This document shows, piece after piece, positions 1 to 8,949 of a stretch of DNA of 64,000 nt (position 1 is its first letter; the number at the start of each line of letters is the position of its first letter). Made by a program: the position numbers and the translations under genes. The notes below the pieces were generated by a model, which ran no database searches, was not told the origin of the DNA, and was given only the letters and a program-made list of their open reading frames with translations. Source of the stretch: Mesosutterella multiformis (GTDB lineage Bacteria; Pseudomonadota; Gammaproteobacteria; Burkholderiales; Burkholderiaceae_F); contig NZ_BGZJ01000001.1 of NCBI RefSeq assembly GCF_003402575.1, positions 1,114,501-1,178,500 of the forward strand, in the 5' to 3' direction.

Positions 1-2
1 GG

Positions 3-116
3 GAGACTGCTGTGAGTTACCTGATCGGGGACGATCTGAATCCATTGCCGTTCTGGAAGAAAGAATATGCGGCGCCTCGAGCGGAGATGCCGGGGGAGGT
101 TCGCAGGTGTGATTAG
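3..116 (+). CDS. C-terminal fragment of an unidentified protein
   Basis: An open frame enters from the left edge and stops at TAG (114-116), giving about 37 residues that end in GEVRRCD. The piece contains a short GDDLNPLPFW segment. I do not recognise the family. The codon choice looks like that of neighbouring real genes, and the non-coding DNA that follows fits a gene end here. It could be a chance open frame, because only the tail is visible. Confidence 0.4.
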   Translation, partial: ETAVSYLIGDDLNPLPFWKKEYAAPRAEMPGEVRRCD

Positions 117-1146
117 TCATGCATGCAATGATAATGGATCGGGGATTGACGTGCGAAGGCGGGATCCCGGTATCCGGTGAAATCTGTGGACAACTCCGGG
201 GAAAAATAAGTAACCCTCTGATTGATTGCGGGAAAAACGGCCTGTGGATAATCTGAACTTTTTAAAATTATAAATTAAATCAATCAGATCCGTGTTTATT
301 ACCGGAGTCATGTCAGAGGGTCGGAATAATTTTCCCCGTCAGTGACCGGTATCGGGCAAGAAGCCGGAAGCCCGTGGATACCGCGGTTTCACTCCTATCT
401 CTATGAAAAATAGCCATTTTTGGTGATGCCAGCCTGGAGCTTGTCCAAAAACAGCGGTTATATCGGTAAAAGTAGAATTTAATCAATCACTTGATATCTT
501 TATCACGGGTCTGGTGAACAGCGATGTTGACTGCCCCGGGAAAACTCATACAACTATATGAAAAAAAAGGATAAAAATTTATTGATTAAAAATTAATCAG
601 ACTGAAGATCCCCGGAAACAGGGGATCCGGCAAAACTGTTCTGTCTGGATTCAGGAAAGAAAAGAGGACTTATCCCCCGGCTTTGCAATCCACAGGGGAA
701 AGCGATATTCCGATAGGCATGATGAATGCTGTTATCAGAATTAAAAACAGAGAAAAAACAAAAAAATAAGCAGCCTTTTATCAGTAAAGTATCAAATGAT
801 GATCTTTGACTTCATAAATGGGAACTGGAAAAGCCTGTGGATAAGTGTGTGAACAATTGTGGAGAAATCCCCTAAGTGGCTGAAGAACCGTCACTTTTCG
901 AAATCATGGAATTCCACTGAAATAAAAATTTAATCTTTTAAAATCATATTGTTATAGGTTATACTCGGGGTTCCCGGGAAGCCCTCGGGGATCGCGGGGG
1001 TTGACAAAACCGGAAAAGCGTAAAACTGTGCAGAAACCGAGGAGGGGAAAATCCGGGACCGTGAGATCCGCTTCGGCCTTTTTTAAAACCGGCTTATCAT
1101 CACTCTCACAGTGGACTGCAGAGAACAGAAAGAGGACGGATATCCA
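117..1146. other. AT-rich non-coding region with DnaA boxes, candidate oriC
   Basis: About 1 kb without a convincing gene, far more AT-rich than its flanks. Two perfect DnaA boxes in the TGTGGATAA orientation lie at 243-251 and 836-844. Weaker variants lie at 185-193 (TGTGGACAA), 374-382 (CGTGGATAC), 670-678 (TTATCCCCC) and 858-866 (TGTGGAGAA). AT-only or near-AT tracts lie at about 259-280, 558-597 and 920-963 and could be unwinding elements, and several GATC sites are scattered through it. dnaA and dnaN are not adjacent; the right neighbour is xseA. oriC is therefore an inference from box density and base composition. A long regulatory region is the alternative. Confidence 0.45.
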
Positions 1147-2982
1147 ATGAAGGATGATTTCGACACGTATTCGCTTTTCGGCGGAGACGCCGCGGGCGGG
1201 GCTACTCCCCGGGAACCCGCGAAGCGCTCCAGCCTGAGAGCCGCGCGGCCCGCATCCACCCGTTCCCGCTACCGCTCGGATGTGCTGTCAGGGGACGCGT
1301 ACGGATTCCGGGCCCCGGAACCTGTACGGGAAACCCGTGCCGCGGTGATTTCCGTGTCCGATATCTGCCGCGGCATTCAGAATTCGCTCAGGGCAGCCTT
1401 TCCTCCCGCCTGGGTTGAGGGGGAGATCGCGAGCTTCATGGTGGCTTCAAGCGGTCACTGCTACTTTGATCTGAAGGACCGCGAGGCACAGATTTCCTGC
1501 GTCATGTACCGGTCCCAGTACCAGTCGGTCGGGTTTGAGCCGAAGGTTGGTGACAAGATCGAGGTCTACGCGGAACCCTCTCTATATATGAAGAGAGGAC
1601 GGCTGCAGCTGACAGTGAACCGGATCCGGAAGTCTGGTCTTGGGGCGCTGTACGAAGAGTTTCTGCGCCTGAAGGCGAAGCTTGAGTGCGAGGGACTGTT
1701 CAGCCTGGAGCTGAAACGCCCGGTGCCGTCTGTCCCGCGGACAGCGGCAATCGTGACCAGTCTGAAAGCTGCGGGACTGCGTGATGTCATCCAGACCTTC
1801 GAAAAGCGCGCGCCCTACGTGGCGCTTGAAATCTATCCCGCGTCAGTCCAGGGACCCGGAGCCGCGGCCGAGATCGCGGAAGCGCTCCGGCGGGCAGGGG
1901 AATCCGAAAAAGCAGAAGTGATTCTGCTTGTCCGCGGCGGCGGGTCTTTTGAAGATCTCGCCTGCTTCAATGATGAGCGGGTGGCGAGAGCCATCAGAAT
2001 GTCTCCGATTCCCGTTATCACCGGAATCGGGCACGAGTCTGATACGACAATCGCGGATCTCGCGGCTGATCTGAGAGCCGCTACGCCGACCGCGGCCGCG
2101 GAGCATGCGGCAGCTGCGGAGTCTGATCTGATGCAGCGGCTCGGAAGTCTCGTTAACCGTCTGAAGCGGGCCGAAGAGGGCGTGATGCGGGAAGCCTCGC
2201 AGCGGCTCGATATGGCGGAAACGCGGCTGGGTACACCGGAAGAGCTCCTTCGCGGCGGCCGGGCCGCGCTGCAGCTTGCGGAAGAAAAAATCAGAAAATC
2301 GCCGCTGCTTCTTATTCAGGGCGGCCGTTCGAAGCTTTCCGAAGCGATCCCCAGGCTTCGCCGTCGGCTCGAGACGGTTTTCGGCCGGGCAGAGCTTCAG
2401 CCAATTGTCATGCGTAATTTCCTTGAAGATCGGCTGAAGAAGTCGCTTCAGGAGGAAACAAAGCGTCTCCGGAATTCGGAATCGGTGATTGTCTCTCACC
2501 GACCGAAGCTTGACGCCGAGGGGCGAAGGCTGGATGCCGCGGCGTCCGGCCTGAGGGGCGGGCTTTCAGAGAAACTGAAGCAGGCGGAGGAAACCCTCAC
2601 GAGGGCGACGCTTTTCTTTTCCGGGGCCGATCCTGGGGTAAGCCGTGAAAGCGCGAGGCTCGGGCTTCTCGCTCAGCGTCTCGCGACCGCGAAACCGGCA
2701 TTCAGAGAGTCGGGGAAAGATCTGCTGACCCTGCGGACGAGACTCGCCGCGGTGGCAGCCTCAGGGCTGGATGAACGCCGGACCGCGCTTCGGTTTGAAG
2801 AATCCAAAATGAAGTCTCTCGAAGTGAGCCGCGTGCTGGAGAGAGGATTCGCGCTGCTTTACCGTGACGCGGGGATTGTCCGGAGCGTGAAGTCGCTGAG
2901 AAAGGGGGAGTCGGTGACCGCGGTGCTGCCCGACGGTGAGGCGTCCCTCACTGTTTCTGAGGTCCGTCCGAAGCAGTCCTGA
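1147..2982 (+). CDS. xseA: Exodeoxyribonuclease VII large subunit
   Basis: Catalytic large subunit of exonuclease VII, which degrades single-stranded DNA together with the small subunit XseB (not in this window). The N-terminal OB-fold domain starts near residue 67 with ISVSDICRGIQ and contains WVEGEI. The nuclease core carries RGGGSFEDL and GIGHESDTTIAD, the family's conserved blocks, near residues 260-310. A long helical, charged C-terminal part follows. At about 611 residues it is much longer than the roughly 450 of E. coli XseA, through an N-terminal extension of about 65 residues rich in Arg/Ser/Ala and an enlarged helical domain. The ATG at 1147 is chosen because GAGG lies upstream (1131-1134); an in-frame start at 1111 is possible. 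Confidence 0.93.
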   Translation: MKDDFDTYSLFGGDAAGGATPREPAKRSSLRAARPASTRSRYRSDVLSGDAYGFRAPEPVRETRAAVISVSDICRGIQNSLRAAFPPAWVEGEIASFMVASSGHCYFDLKDREAQISCVMYRSQYQSVGFEPKVGDKIEVYAEPSLYMKRGRLQLTVNRIRKSGLGALYEEFLRLKAKLECEGLFSLELKRPVPSVPRTAAIVTSLKAAGLRDVIQTFEKRAPYVALEIYPASVQGPGAAAEIAEALRRAGESEKAEVILLVRGGGSFEDLACFNDERVARAIRMSPIPVITGIGHESDTTIADLAADLRAATPTAAAEHAAAAESDLMQRLGSLVNRLKRAEEGVMREASQRLDMAETRLGTPEELLRGGRAALQLAEEKIRKSPLLLIQGGRSKLSEAIPRLRRRLETVFGRAELQPIVMRNFLEDRLKKSLQEETKRLRNSESVIVSHRPKLDAEGRRLDAAASGLRGGLSEKLKQAEETLTRATLFFSGADPGVSRESARLGLLAQRLATAKPAFRESGKDLLTLRTRLAAVAASGLDERRTALRFEESKMKSLEVSRVLERGFALLYRDAGIVRSVKSLRKGESVTAVLPDGEASLTVSEVRPKQS

Positions 2983-2992
2983 GGTCAGGGGA

Positions 2993-3421
2993 TCAGGGAC
3001 GGCGGGTCACGCTGAGCGTGTCACCGGGGGAAATTCCCCGGGCCCTGAACCAACCGTCATTCATTTCAAGCGCGTAGCGCGCGGGGTTCAGCGCGCAGTG
3101 AATTTCCGTGGACCAGGGCGTCATCGAGGCAATCGAAATCAGGCGGAAATTGTCGTCAAAGAATGCGACAGAGAGCGGAAGCGGGGTGTTTTTCATCCAC
3201 ATGCACCAGGAGCCGCTTTTCGGAAAGACAAACAACATGCCCCGATTCTCAGGCATCGCCTGAACCCCCATCAGTCCGTGCTGCAGCTCTTCCGCTGTCT
3301 CTGCGACTGAGACCGACGCGCTGTGGCCGCGGATCTCAATCGACGCGGTGCCAGAGGCGCCAGCCGCGGCGGCTGTGACTGCGAAAACAGCGGGGGCAAA
3401 AATCCGGAGCAGTTTTTTCAT
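2993..3421 (-). CDS. Exported DUF192-family protein
   Basis: A 142-residue protein with a Sec-type signal peptide (residues 1 to about 25: MKKLLRI, then an Ala-rich hydrophobic stretch). The DUF192 domain follows, with ELQHGLMGVQ, the GMLFVFP block and the SWCMWMKNTPLPLSVAFFD block that marks the family. The function of DUF192 is not established; members are usually periplasmic. It converges tail-to-tail with xseA, 10 bases apart, so the two genes are transcribed towards each other. It lies downstream of cspA on the same strand but is separated from it by a terminator. Confidence 0.88.
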   Translation of the reverse strand: MKKLLRIFAPAVFAVTAAAAGASGTASIEIRGHSASVSVAETAEELQHGLMGVQAMPENRGMLFVFPKSGSWCMWMKNTPLPLSVAFFDDNFRLISIASMTPWSTEIHCALNPARYALEMNDGWFRARGISPGDTLSVTRRP

Positions 3422-3426
3422 GGCAA

Positions 3427-3469
3427 TAAAAAACCCGCTGTTCCCCCACAGGGAGGAAACAACGGGGTT
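3427..3469 (-). terminator. Rho-independent terminator of cspA
   Basis: Read on the minus strand, CCCCGTTGTTTCC and GGAACAGCGGG form a stem around a GC-rich loop, followed by TTTTTTATT. It sits just after the cspA stop codon and before the DUF192 gene. Confidence 0.7.
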
Positions 3470-3486
3470 TCGGCGTGAAGCAGTTA

Positions 3487-3693
3487 TTACTCAGCCGACA
3501 TGATGTTCGCGGCCTGCTTGCCCTTCGGGCCATCGACCACGTCAAACGTCACGCGCTGCCCTTCTTTCAGGGACTTGAAGCCGTCCATCTTAATCGCAGA
3601 GAAATGAGCGAAGAGGTCTTCTCCCTTTTCATCCGGGGTAATGAAGCCGTAACCCTTGGCGTCATTGAACCACTTCACAATACCGGTAGCCAT
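3487..3693 (-). CDS. cspA: CspA-family cold shock protein
   Basis: A 68-residue single-domain cold-shock protein, an RNA/ssDNA-binding beta barrel that acts as an RNA chaperone. RNP1 is KGYGFI and RNP2 is DLFAHFSAI; both are intact. The ATG at 3693 starts [11 protein letters not shown], the normal CspA N-terminus; an in-frame start at 3735 would add 14 unrelated residues. Length is typical of the family. The long upstream stretch before clpS leaves room for an extended leader of the kind that makes cspA mRNAs cold-regulated, though this is inference only. The gene ends at its own terminator. Confidence 0.95.
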   Translation of the reverse strand: MATGIVKWFNDAKGYGFITPDEKGEDLFAHFSAIKMDGFKSLKEGQRVTFDVVDGPKGKQAANIMSAE

Positions 3694-4017
3694 TTGTAAA
3701 TCTCCATCTGATACAGATTCTGCCTGATGAGCCACAATAGAGGGCCTGATAGGACAGGCAGAAGAACCACCCTGCGGAAAAGCCCGAAGGGGTCGAGCAG
3801 CGAGCGTGATACAAGTTCTGCTCGATCAAGCTTACCGCACACTTCAGACAATACGCCATATTCCTAAAACTTGCATACCTCACAAGGGATTTAACTGATA
3901 AAAAGGTGGGTTTCGTCAATAAAAATATGCGTTTTCACTCAGACCCGTGATGAGAAGCCTCACTGCTCTCCGTTTTTTTTTGCAAAATGGAATTACTTAA
4001 TTGGAACTTAATCCGGA
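3694..4017. other. Divergent intergenic region cspA / clpS
   Basis: 324 bases between the divergent cspA and clpS genes, with no convincing gene. It should hold the cspA leader and the promoters of both directions. The part near 3840-4010 is AT-rich with T-runs. I could not assign -35/-10 boxes with confidence. Confidence 0.5.
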
Positions 4018-4341
4018 ATGACGCGGCAGAAAATTGAAAGATGCAGCGGTACGTGCCTTGCGGTGAAGGAACACAGAGCCTGTGCTCTTCCTCCGATGTG
4101 GCGTGTTGTGCTGCTGAATGATGACTACACGACGATGGACTTCGTAGTCTTCGTGCTTCGCAAGCTTTTTGGCAAAACGTGCGAAGAAGCGGAAAAGCTC
4201 ATGCTTGAGGTCCACCAGACCGGCCGCGGCATTGCAGGCGTCTATGTAAAAGATGTGGCGGAAAGTCTGGCGGCGAGAGCGATGCATCTCGCGAAGGACA
4301 ATGGCTTCCCTTTCCGGTGCTTGGTTGAACGGCAGGAATAA
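4018..4341 (+). CDS. clpS: ATP-dependent Clp protease adaptor ClpS
   Basis: Adaptor that delivers N-degron substrates to ClpAP. The 107-residue protein has the ClpS core: WRVVLLNDDYTTMDFVVFVL (the NDDYT..DFV block lines the N-degron pocket), then MLEVHQTGRGIAGVY and a C-terminal helix. The stop codon is 2 bases before the clpA start, so the pair is almost certainly translated from one mRNA, as in most proteobacteria. Confidence 0.96.
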   Translation: MTRQKIERCSGTCLAVKEHRACALPPMWRVVLLNDDYTTMDFVVFVLRKLFGKTCEEAEKLMLEVHQTGRGIAGVYVKDVAESLAARAMHLAKDNGFPFRCLVERQE

Positions 4342-4343
4342 TC

Positions 4344-6638
4344 ATGATCGACAGACAGCTGGAAAAGAACTTTCAGAACACATTCGTCACGGCGACAACG
4401 GTCCGCAGTCAGCTGATTACGGTCGAGGCGCTGCTGCTCGAACTGCTCTCGAATGACCGTGTCAGCCGCGTCCTTGCCTACTTTGGCTGCTCCAAGTCGC
4501 AGCTGAAGAGGAATCTCGAGGAATTTATCGATACGAAGGTGCCGAAGCTCGCGACACTGAAAGAGGATCCGCAGCCGTCTGTCGGGTTCCAGCGTGTGAT
4601 CGAGCGGGCCCTGGTGCACGTGCAGCAGTCCGGCCGCAAGGATCAGGATCTGCATGGGGAAGATGTGCTCGTCTCGATTTTTGATGAGCCTGACAGCTGG
4701 GCTGTCGCTTATCTCACCGAGCAGGGACTCGATAAGCTGAGTCTTGTCGAATACCTCACGGATCTTCATCGGGACGACTATCAGGAGTCTTTCGCCGAAC
4801 CCGCGGGTCCCGCCGGAGACGAGGGACCTGAAGCCGGCACCGCAGGTGCCGCTATTCTTGATGCCTTTACGGTGAATCTGAATGAGAAGGCCAAAGAGGG
4901 GAAGCTTGATCCTCTGATCGGGCGCGAGGAAGAGATGACCCGCGTGATCCAGGTGCTCTGCCGCCGCAGAAAGAATAATCCGCTGCTGGTCGGTGAGCCG
5001 GGGGTCGGCAAGACCGCGATCGCGGAAGGTGTCGCAAGCCGCATTGTTTCCGGGAAAGTGCCTGATATTCTGAAGAAGCGGGTCATCCGTTCGCTTTCCA
5101 TGGGGAGGCTCGTGGCCGGCACGAAGTATCGCGGCGACTTTGAGGACCGCATGAAGCGGCTCGTGGACGCCGTGAAGGAAAGCCCGGAAACGGTGCTCTT
5201 CATTGACGAAATCCACACGGTGATCGGCGCGGGTTCCACCTCGGGCGGCCAGACGCTCGATGCCGCGGATCTTCTGAAACCCGCCCTCGCGAACGGTGAG
5301 CTTTCCTGCATCGGCGCAACGACCTATGAGGAATTCCGCCGCATTTTCGAGAAGGACCGCGCGCTTGCCCGCCGTTTCCAGAAGATTGACGTTCCGGCGC
5401 CGACCGCGGATGAATCAGTTCAGATCCTGAAGGGGCTTCGCGCGAAGTTTGAGGAGCATCACGGCCTCAAGTACACCGATAAGGCGATTGAGGCCGCGGT
5501 AACGCTTTCTGAGCGCTATATGAGTGATAAGAGGCTGCCTGATAAGGCGATCGATGTGATCGATGAGGCGGGTGCCGCGCAGCGGCTCCTGCCGGCCGAA
5601 TCCCGAAAGAGCGTAATCGACGAGCGGGAGATTGAGGAAACCATCGCGAAGATGACGAAGATCCCGGTGGCGACGCTCTCTCAGGGCGACGAAGAGAAGC
5701 TGTATCACCTGCCGGAAGACCTGAAGAAGCGGATTTTCGGTCAGGACGAAGCGGTGGACGCGGTAGTGTCTGCCATCCGTCTCTCCCGTGCGGGCTTTGA
5801 CAAGTCGGACCGCCCGGTGGGTTCCTTCCTCTTCACGGGTCCCACCGGTGTCGGCAAGACTGAGCTTGCGAAGCAGCTCGCGGAGTCGCTCGGCGTCAGC
5901 CTGATCCGGTTTGATATGAGCGAATACTCGGAACCCCACACGGTGAGCCGCCTGATCGGTGCGCCTCCGGGGTATGTCGGTTTCTCCCAGGGCGGTCAGC
6001 TGACAGAACAGGTGACAGCGCATCCTTACTGCGTGCTGCTGCTGGATGAAATCGAGAAGGCACACCCGGATATTCTGAACGTGCTTCTGCAGGTGATGGA
6101 TAACGGCACACTGACGGATAACAGCGGCCGCAAGGCGGATTTCCGGAACGTGATTCTCATCATGACGTCGAATGCCGGCGCCCGGATGATCTCGCGTAAC
6201 GTGATCGGTTTCGGTGAGGCGAAATCTGAGGGAGATGACACCGCGGAGATCAAGAAGTATTTCTCGCCTGAATTCCGGAACCGTCTTGACGCGATTATCC
6301 GCTTCAAGCCGCTTGCCCACGCCCTGATTCTCAAGATCACGGATAAGTTCCTGAAGAACGTGGCTGAAAGCCTCAGGAAGCGGAATGTGGAGCCGGTCTT
6401 CACGTCGACTCTGCGGAATTACCTCGCAGAGCATGGCTTTGATCCTCAGATGGGAGCCCGTCCAATGCGCCGCCTGATTCAGGACATTGTGGAGCGGCCG
6501 CTCGCTGAGGCAGTGCTCTTCGGGCCGCTGAAAAACGGCGGCAAGGTGACGGTCGGCTTCAACCGCGGAAAGGTTCAGCTGAAGTTCCCCGGAAGCGAAG
6601 CCCAGGGGCCGAAGAAGCAGGAAGCGCTTCCCGCCTGA
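4344..6638 (+). CDS. clpA: ATP-dependent Clp protease ATP-binding subunit ClpA
   Basis: AAA+ unfoldase of the ClpAP protease; it unfolds substrates, including those brought by ClpS, and feeds them into ClpP. Residues 1-150 form the N-domain that binds ClpS. The first AAA+ module has Walker [10 protein letters not shown] near residue 217 and Walker [12 protein letters not shown]. The second has GPTGVGKTE near residue 497 and [10 protein letters not shown], followed by the C-terminal D2-small domain. At 764 residues it is close to E. coli ClpA (758). It lacks the ClpB middle coiled coil, which supports ClpA over ClpB. Cotranscribed with clpS and closed by the terminator at 6664-6700. Confidence 0.97.
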   Translation: MIDRQLEKNFQNTFVTATTVRSQLITVEALLLELLSNDRVSRVLAYFGCSKSQLKRNLEEFIDTKVPKLATLKEDPQPSVGFQRVIERALVHVQQSGRKDQDLHGEDVLVSIFDEPDSWAVAYLTEQGLDKLSLVEYLTDLHRDDYQESFAEPAGPAGDEGPEAGTAGAAILDAFTVNLNEKAKEGKLDPLIGREEEMTRVIQVLCRRRKNNPLLVGEPGVGKTAIAEGVASRIVSGKVPDILKKRVIRSLSMGRLVAGTKYRGDFEDRMKRLVDAVKESPETVLFIDEIHTVIGAGSTSGGQTLDAADLLKPALANGELSCIGATTYEEFRRIFEKDRALARRFQKIDVPAPTADESVQILKGLRAKFEEHHGLKYTDKAIEAAVTLSERYMSDKRLPDKAIDVIDEAGAAQRLLPAESRKSVIDEREIEETIAKMTKIPVATLSQGDEEKLYHLPEDLKKRIFGQDEAVDAVVSAIRLSRAGFDKSDRPVGSFLFTGPTGVGKTELAKQLAESLGVSLIRFDMSEYSEPHTVSRLIGAPPGYVGFSQGGQLTEQVTAHPYCVLLLDEIEKAHPDILNVLLQVMDNGTLTDNSGRKADFRNVILIMTSNAGARMISRNVIGFGEAKSEGDDTAEIKKYFSPEFRNRLDAIIRFKPLAHALILKITDKFLKNVAESLRKRNVEPVFTSTLRNYLAEHGFDPQMGARPMRRLIQDIVERPLAEAVLFGPLKNGGKVTVGFNRGKVQLKFPGSEAQGPKKQEALPA

Positions 6639-6663
6639 TTCTGTTTCAGACGCCGGACAGAAA

Positions 6664-6700
6664 GACGCCCTCAGAGGAGAGAACTCCCTGAGGGCGTTTC
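6664..6700 (+). terminator. Terminator after clpA, probably bidirectional
   Basis: ACGCCCTCAG pairs with CTGAGGGCGT around a 13-base loop and is followed by TTCTGTT. It lies between the convergent clpA (+) and dut (-) ends and could stop both transcripts. Confidence 0.75.
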
Positions 6701-6722
6701 TGTTGCCGGCGGAACCGCTGTC

Positions 6723-7172
6723 TTATCGGGTGCCGGTAGAACCGAAGCCGTTCGTACCGCGGTCCGTTTCGCCGAATTCATCCACGAGTTCAAACTCAGG
6801 CTGGGCAACCGGGACAATCACAAGCTGCGCGATGCGGTCAAAGGGATTGATCGTGAAAGCGTCCCGCCCCCGGTTCCAGACGGAGATCATGAGTTCGCCC
6901 TGGTAATCAGAGTCAATGAGACCGACGAGATTGCCGAGCACGATGCCGTGCTTATGGCCGAGCCCCGAGCGGGGAAGAATGAGAGCGGCGTAGCCGGGAT
7001 CCGCGATGTGCACCGCGAGCCCCGTGTGGACGAGGGTGGTTTCACCGGGATTCACGGTGAGGGGGGAATCAAGAAGCGCCTTCAGGTCGACTCCGGCAGA
7101 GCCCGCCGTTGCGGTTTTCGGAAGATGTTCTTTCGCCCGGGGGTCGAGCACTTTGAGAGCAATACGAAGCAT
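6723..7172 (-). CDS. dut: Deoxyuridine 5'-triphosphate nucleotidohydrolase (dUTPase)
   Basis: Hydrolyses dUTP to dUMP and pyrophosphate, keeping uracil out of DNA and feeding thymidylate synthesis. The 149 residues show the trimeric dUTPase motifs in order: [10 protein letters not shown] (motif 1), PRSGLG (motif 2), [11 protein letters not shown] (motif 3), FDRIAQLVI (motif 4) and the C-terminal [10 protein letters not shown] (motif 5). It is the last gene of a minus-strand series after coaBC and a small hypothetical gene. The coaBC-dut neighbourhood is common in proteobacteria. Confidence 0.96.
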   Translation of the reverse strand: MLRIALKVLDPRAKEHLPKTATAGSAGVDLKALLDSPLTVNPGETTLVHTGLAVHIADPGYAALILPRSGLGHKHGIVLGNLVGLIDSDYQGELMISVWNRGRDAFTINPFDRIAQLVIVPVAQPEFELVDEFGETDRGTNGFGSTGTR

Positions 7173-7174
7173 GT

Positions 7175-7666
7175 TTACTTTTTACGGCCGTTCGCCGCGA
7201 GGTTGAAGGTGAAAAGAGTGAGGATGATGCCGACCACGGTGAGCCACGGTGTCTCAAGAATGATGCCGAGCACAATGAGACCGAAGCTCACGAAGGAAAT
7301 GAGCCCCGAAAAAGCCCGCGCCGCGTTGCGGGCGTTCGCTTCACGCGCGCGGCGCCTGAGACGCTCGGACGGTGTTTCTCCTGCGGGGCCAGGGTCCATT
7401 GTGGACGGCGCGGAGGACGGTGGCTCCGGAATCGGAGAGGGGACCGGAATGCCGATTTTCGCGAGCTCCGCCATCACGGACTGTTCCCGCTCCTCGGCAG
7501 CCTCAGCTGTCGACTCCGGGGTTCCGGGAGGAACAGGATTTGTCGCGGCAGGCGAACTCGCTGCGGTCTTCAGAGGATCGAGATTTCTGATTTTCCCTGC
7601 CTGCAGCTTCTCAATATAGGCAACATAGTCGCCGTCAGCTGGTTCAAGCCCGAAAGGATCTTTCAT
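7175..7666 (-). CDS. Hypothetical membrane-anchored protein between coaBC and dut
   Basis: A 163-residue protein I do not recognise. The first 100 residues are soluble, Pro/Ala/Ser/Glu-rich and probably disordered. A basic stretch ([18 protein letters not shown]) precedes two hydrophobic segments at roughly 118-136 and 139-157, separated by only a short ETPW turn, and the protein ends NGRKK. It looks like a hairpin membrane anchor with a cytoplasmic N-terminal tail. The stop codon lies 2 bases from the dut start, so it is very likely co-translated with dut. No function is assigned. Confidence 0.75.
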   Translation of the reverse strand: MKDPFGLEPADGDYVAYIEKLQAGKIRNLDPLKTAASSPAATNPVPPGTPESTAEAAEEREQSVMAELAKIGIPVPSPIPEPPSSAPSTMDPGPAGETPSERLRRRAREANARNAARAFSGLISFVSFGLIVLGIILETPWLTVVGIILTLFTFNLAANGRKK

Positions 7667-7719
7667 CTTTTTCCCCCTGCAGAATGCGGATATGATCCGT
7701 ACCCATTCATCCTACAACA

Positions 7720-8916
7720 CTAGGCAAGGAGAGAGGCGAGGCGGTCAAGAATAGCCTCTGCCACACGGGATTTCGGGCCGGGGCCAAGCGGTTCGGCTCC
7801 GGATTCCGTTACGAAAACCGCGTCGTTATCCTCCGACCCGAGCGCATGGGCAGCGTCATTCGCGATGATGAGATCAGCCGCTTTCGCCCGGAGTTTCTTA
7901 CTGGCGTAGGAAATGATGTTCTCGGTTTCCGCCGCAAAACCGATCACCACGGCCGGGCGTCCGGCACTGAGATGACCAACTTCGGAAAGAATGTCTGGAT
8001 TCTCTGTGAGGCTAAGGGTGACGGCTTTTCCGTCCTTTTTGATCTTCTGATCCGAGACGTGCTCGGGACGCCAGTCAGAGACGGCAGCCACACTGATGAA
8101 GGCGTCCGCGCCCGAGGTGCGCTTCAGAACCTCATCCCGCATGGCGGAGGCCGAGTCAACAGAAATCCGGGTGACACCGAAGGGAACCGGAAGGGAAACA
8201 GGTCCTGAGATCAGCGTAACCGCGGCGCCGCGCAGCGCCGCTTCGCGCGCGATGGCGTAGCCCTGGCGGCCGCTGGATCGGTTTGTGATGCCCCGCACCG
8301 GGTCAATAGCCTCGTAGGTGGGACCCGCGGTAATCAGAATGCGGCGTCCCGCAAGCGGTTTCCTGTGAAGAAAGAGTTCGGTCCGCGACGCGATCTCCTC
8401 AGGCTCCAGCATCCGGCCGGTACCCGTGTCACCGCAGGCAAGGCTTCCGGCGGCCGGCCCCCAGACTTCGATCCCATCCTGCTTCAGCGTTTCGATATTC
8501 CGGGTATTCGCCGGATTCTCCCACATGCGGGTGTTCATCGCGGGGGCAAAGGCAATCGGAGCGCGGCGTGCGCAGATGAGTGTCGAGACAGCGTTATCCG
8601 CGATGCCGCATGCGGCCTTCGCGATCGTATTTGCTGTGGCGGGGGCGACAATAATGAGGTCAGCGCCGTCAGAAAGACGGATATGAGGCATAACGCCTGA
8701 GCGGGTATCCCATTCGCTGGTGACGACAGGATGCCCGGACAGCGCTTCAAAGGTGAGCGGCGTCACAAATTTCGCCGCGTTTTCCGTCATGACGACACGG
8801 ACGTCGGCTCCCCGCTTCATGAGGAGCCGCACGAGTTCGCAGCTCTTATAGACCGCGATGCCGCCCGTCGCGGCGAGGAGAATGGTTTTACCCTTGAGGG
8901 TCAGTTCCTGCTGCAA
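7720..8916 (-). CDS. coaBC: Bifunctional phosphopantothenoylcysteine decarboxylase / synthetase
   Basis: Two consecutive steps of coenzyme A synthesis: CoaB joins 4'-phosphopantothenate and cysteine using CTP, and CoaC decarboxylates the product with FMN. The N-terminal flavoprotein half (1 to about 185) has GGIAVYKSCEL, ATANTIAKAACGIADN and the PAMNTRMWENP substrate-recognition clamp. The C-terminal CoaB half begins at GRRILITAGPTYEAIDPVR and contains ITNRSSGRQGYA and IGFAAETEN. Length 398 matches the fused Dfp family. It follows ispB on the same strand 33 bases downstream. Confidence 0.96.
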   Translation of the reverse strand: MQQELTLKGKTILLAATGGIAVYKSCELVRLLMKRGADVRVVMTENAAKFVTPLTFEALSGHPVVTSEWDTRSGVMPHIRLSDGADLIIVAPATANTIAKAACGIADNAVSTLICARRAPIAFAPAMNTRMWENPANTRNIETLKQDGIEVWGPAAGSLACGDTGTGRMLEPEEIASRTELFLHRKPLAGRRILITAGPTYEAIDPVRGITNRSSGRQGYAIAREAALRGAAVTLISGPVSLPVPFGVTRISVDSASAMRDEVLKRTSGADAFISVAAVSDWRPEHVSDQKIKKDGKAVTLSLTENPDILSEVGHLSAGRPAVVIGFAAETENIISYASKKLRAKAADLIIANDAAHALGSEDNDAVFVTESGAEPLGPGPKSRVAEAILDRLASLLA

Positions 8917-8949
8917 TCCTTTTCCCCCTTGCGGACGCGGCTTGCCGCG

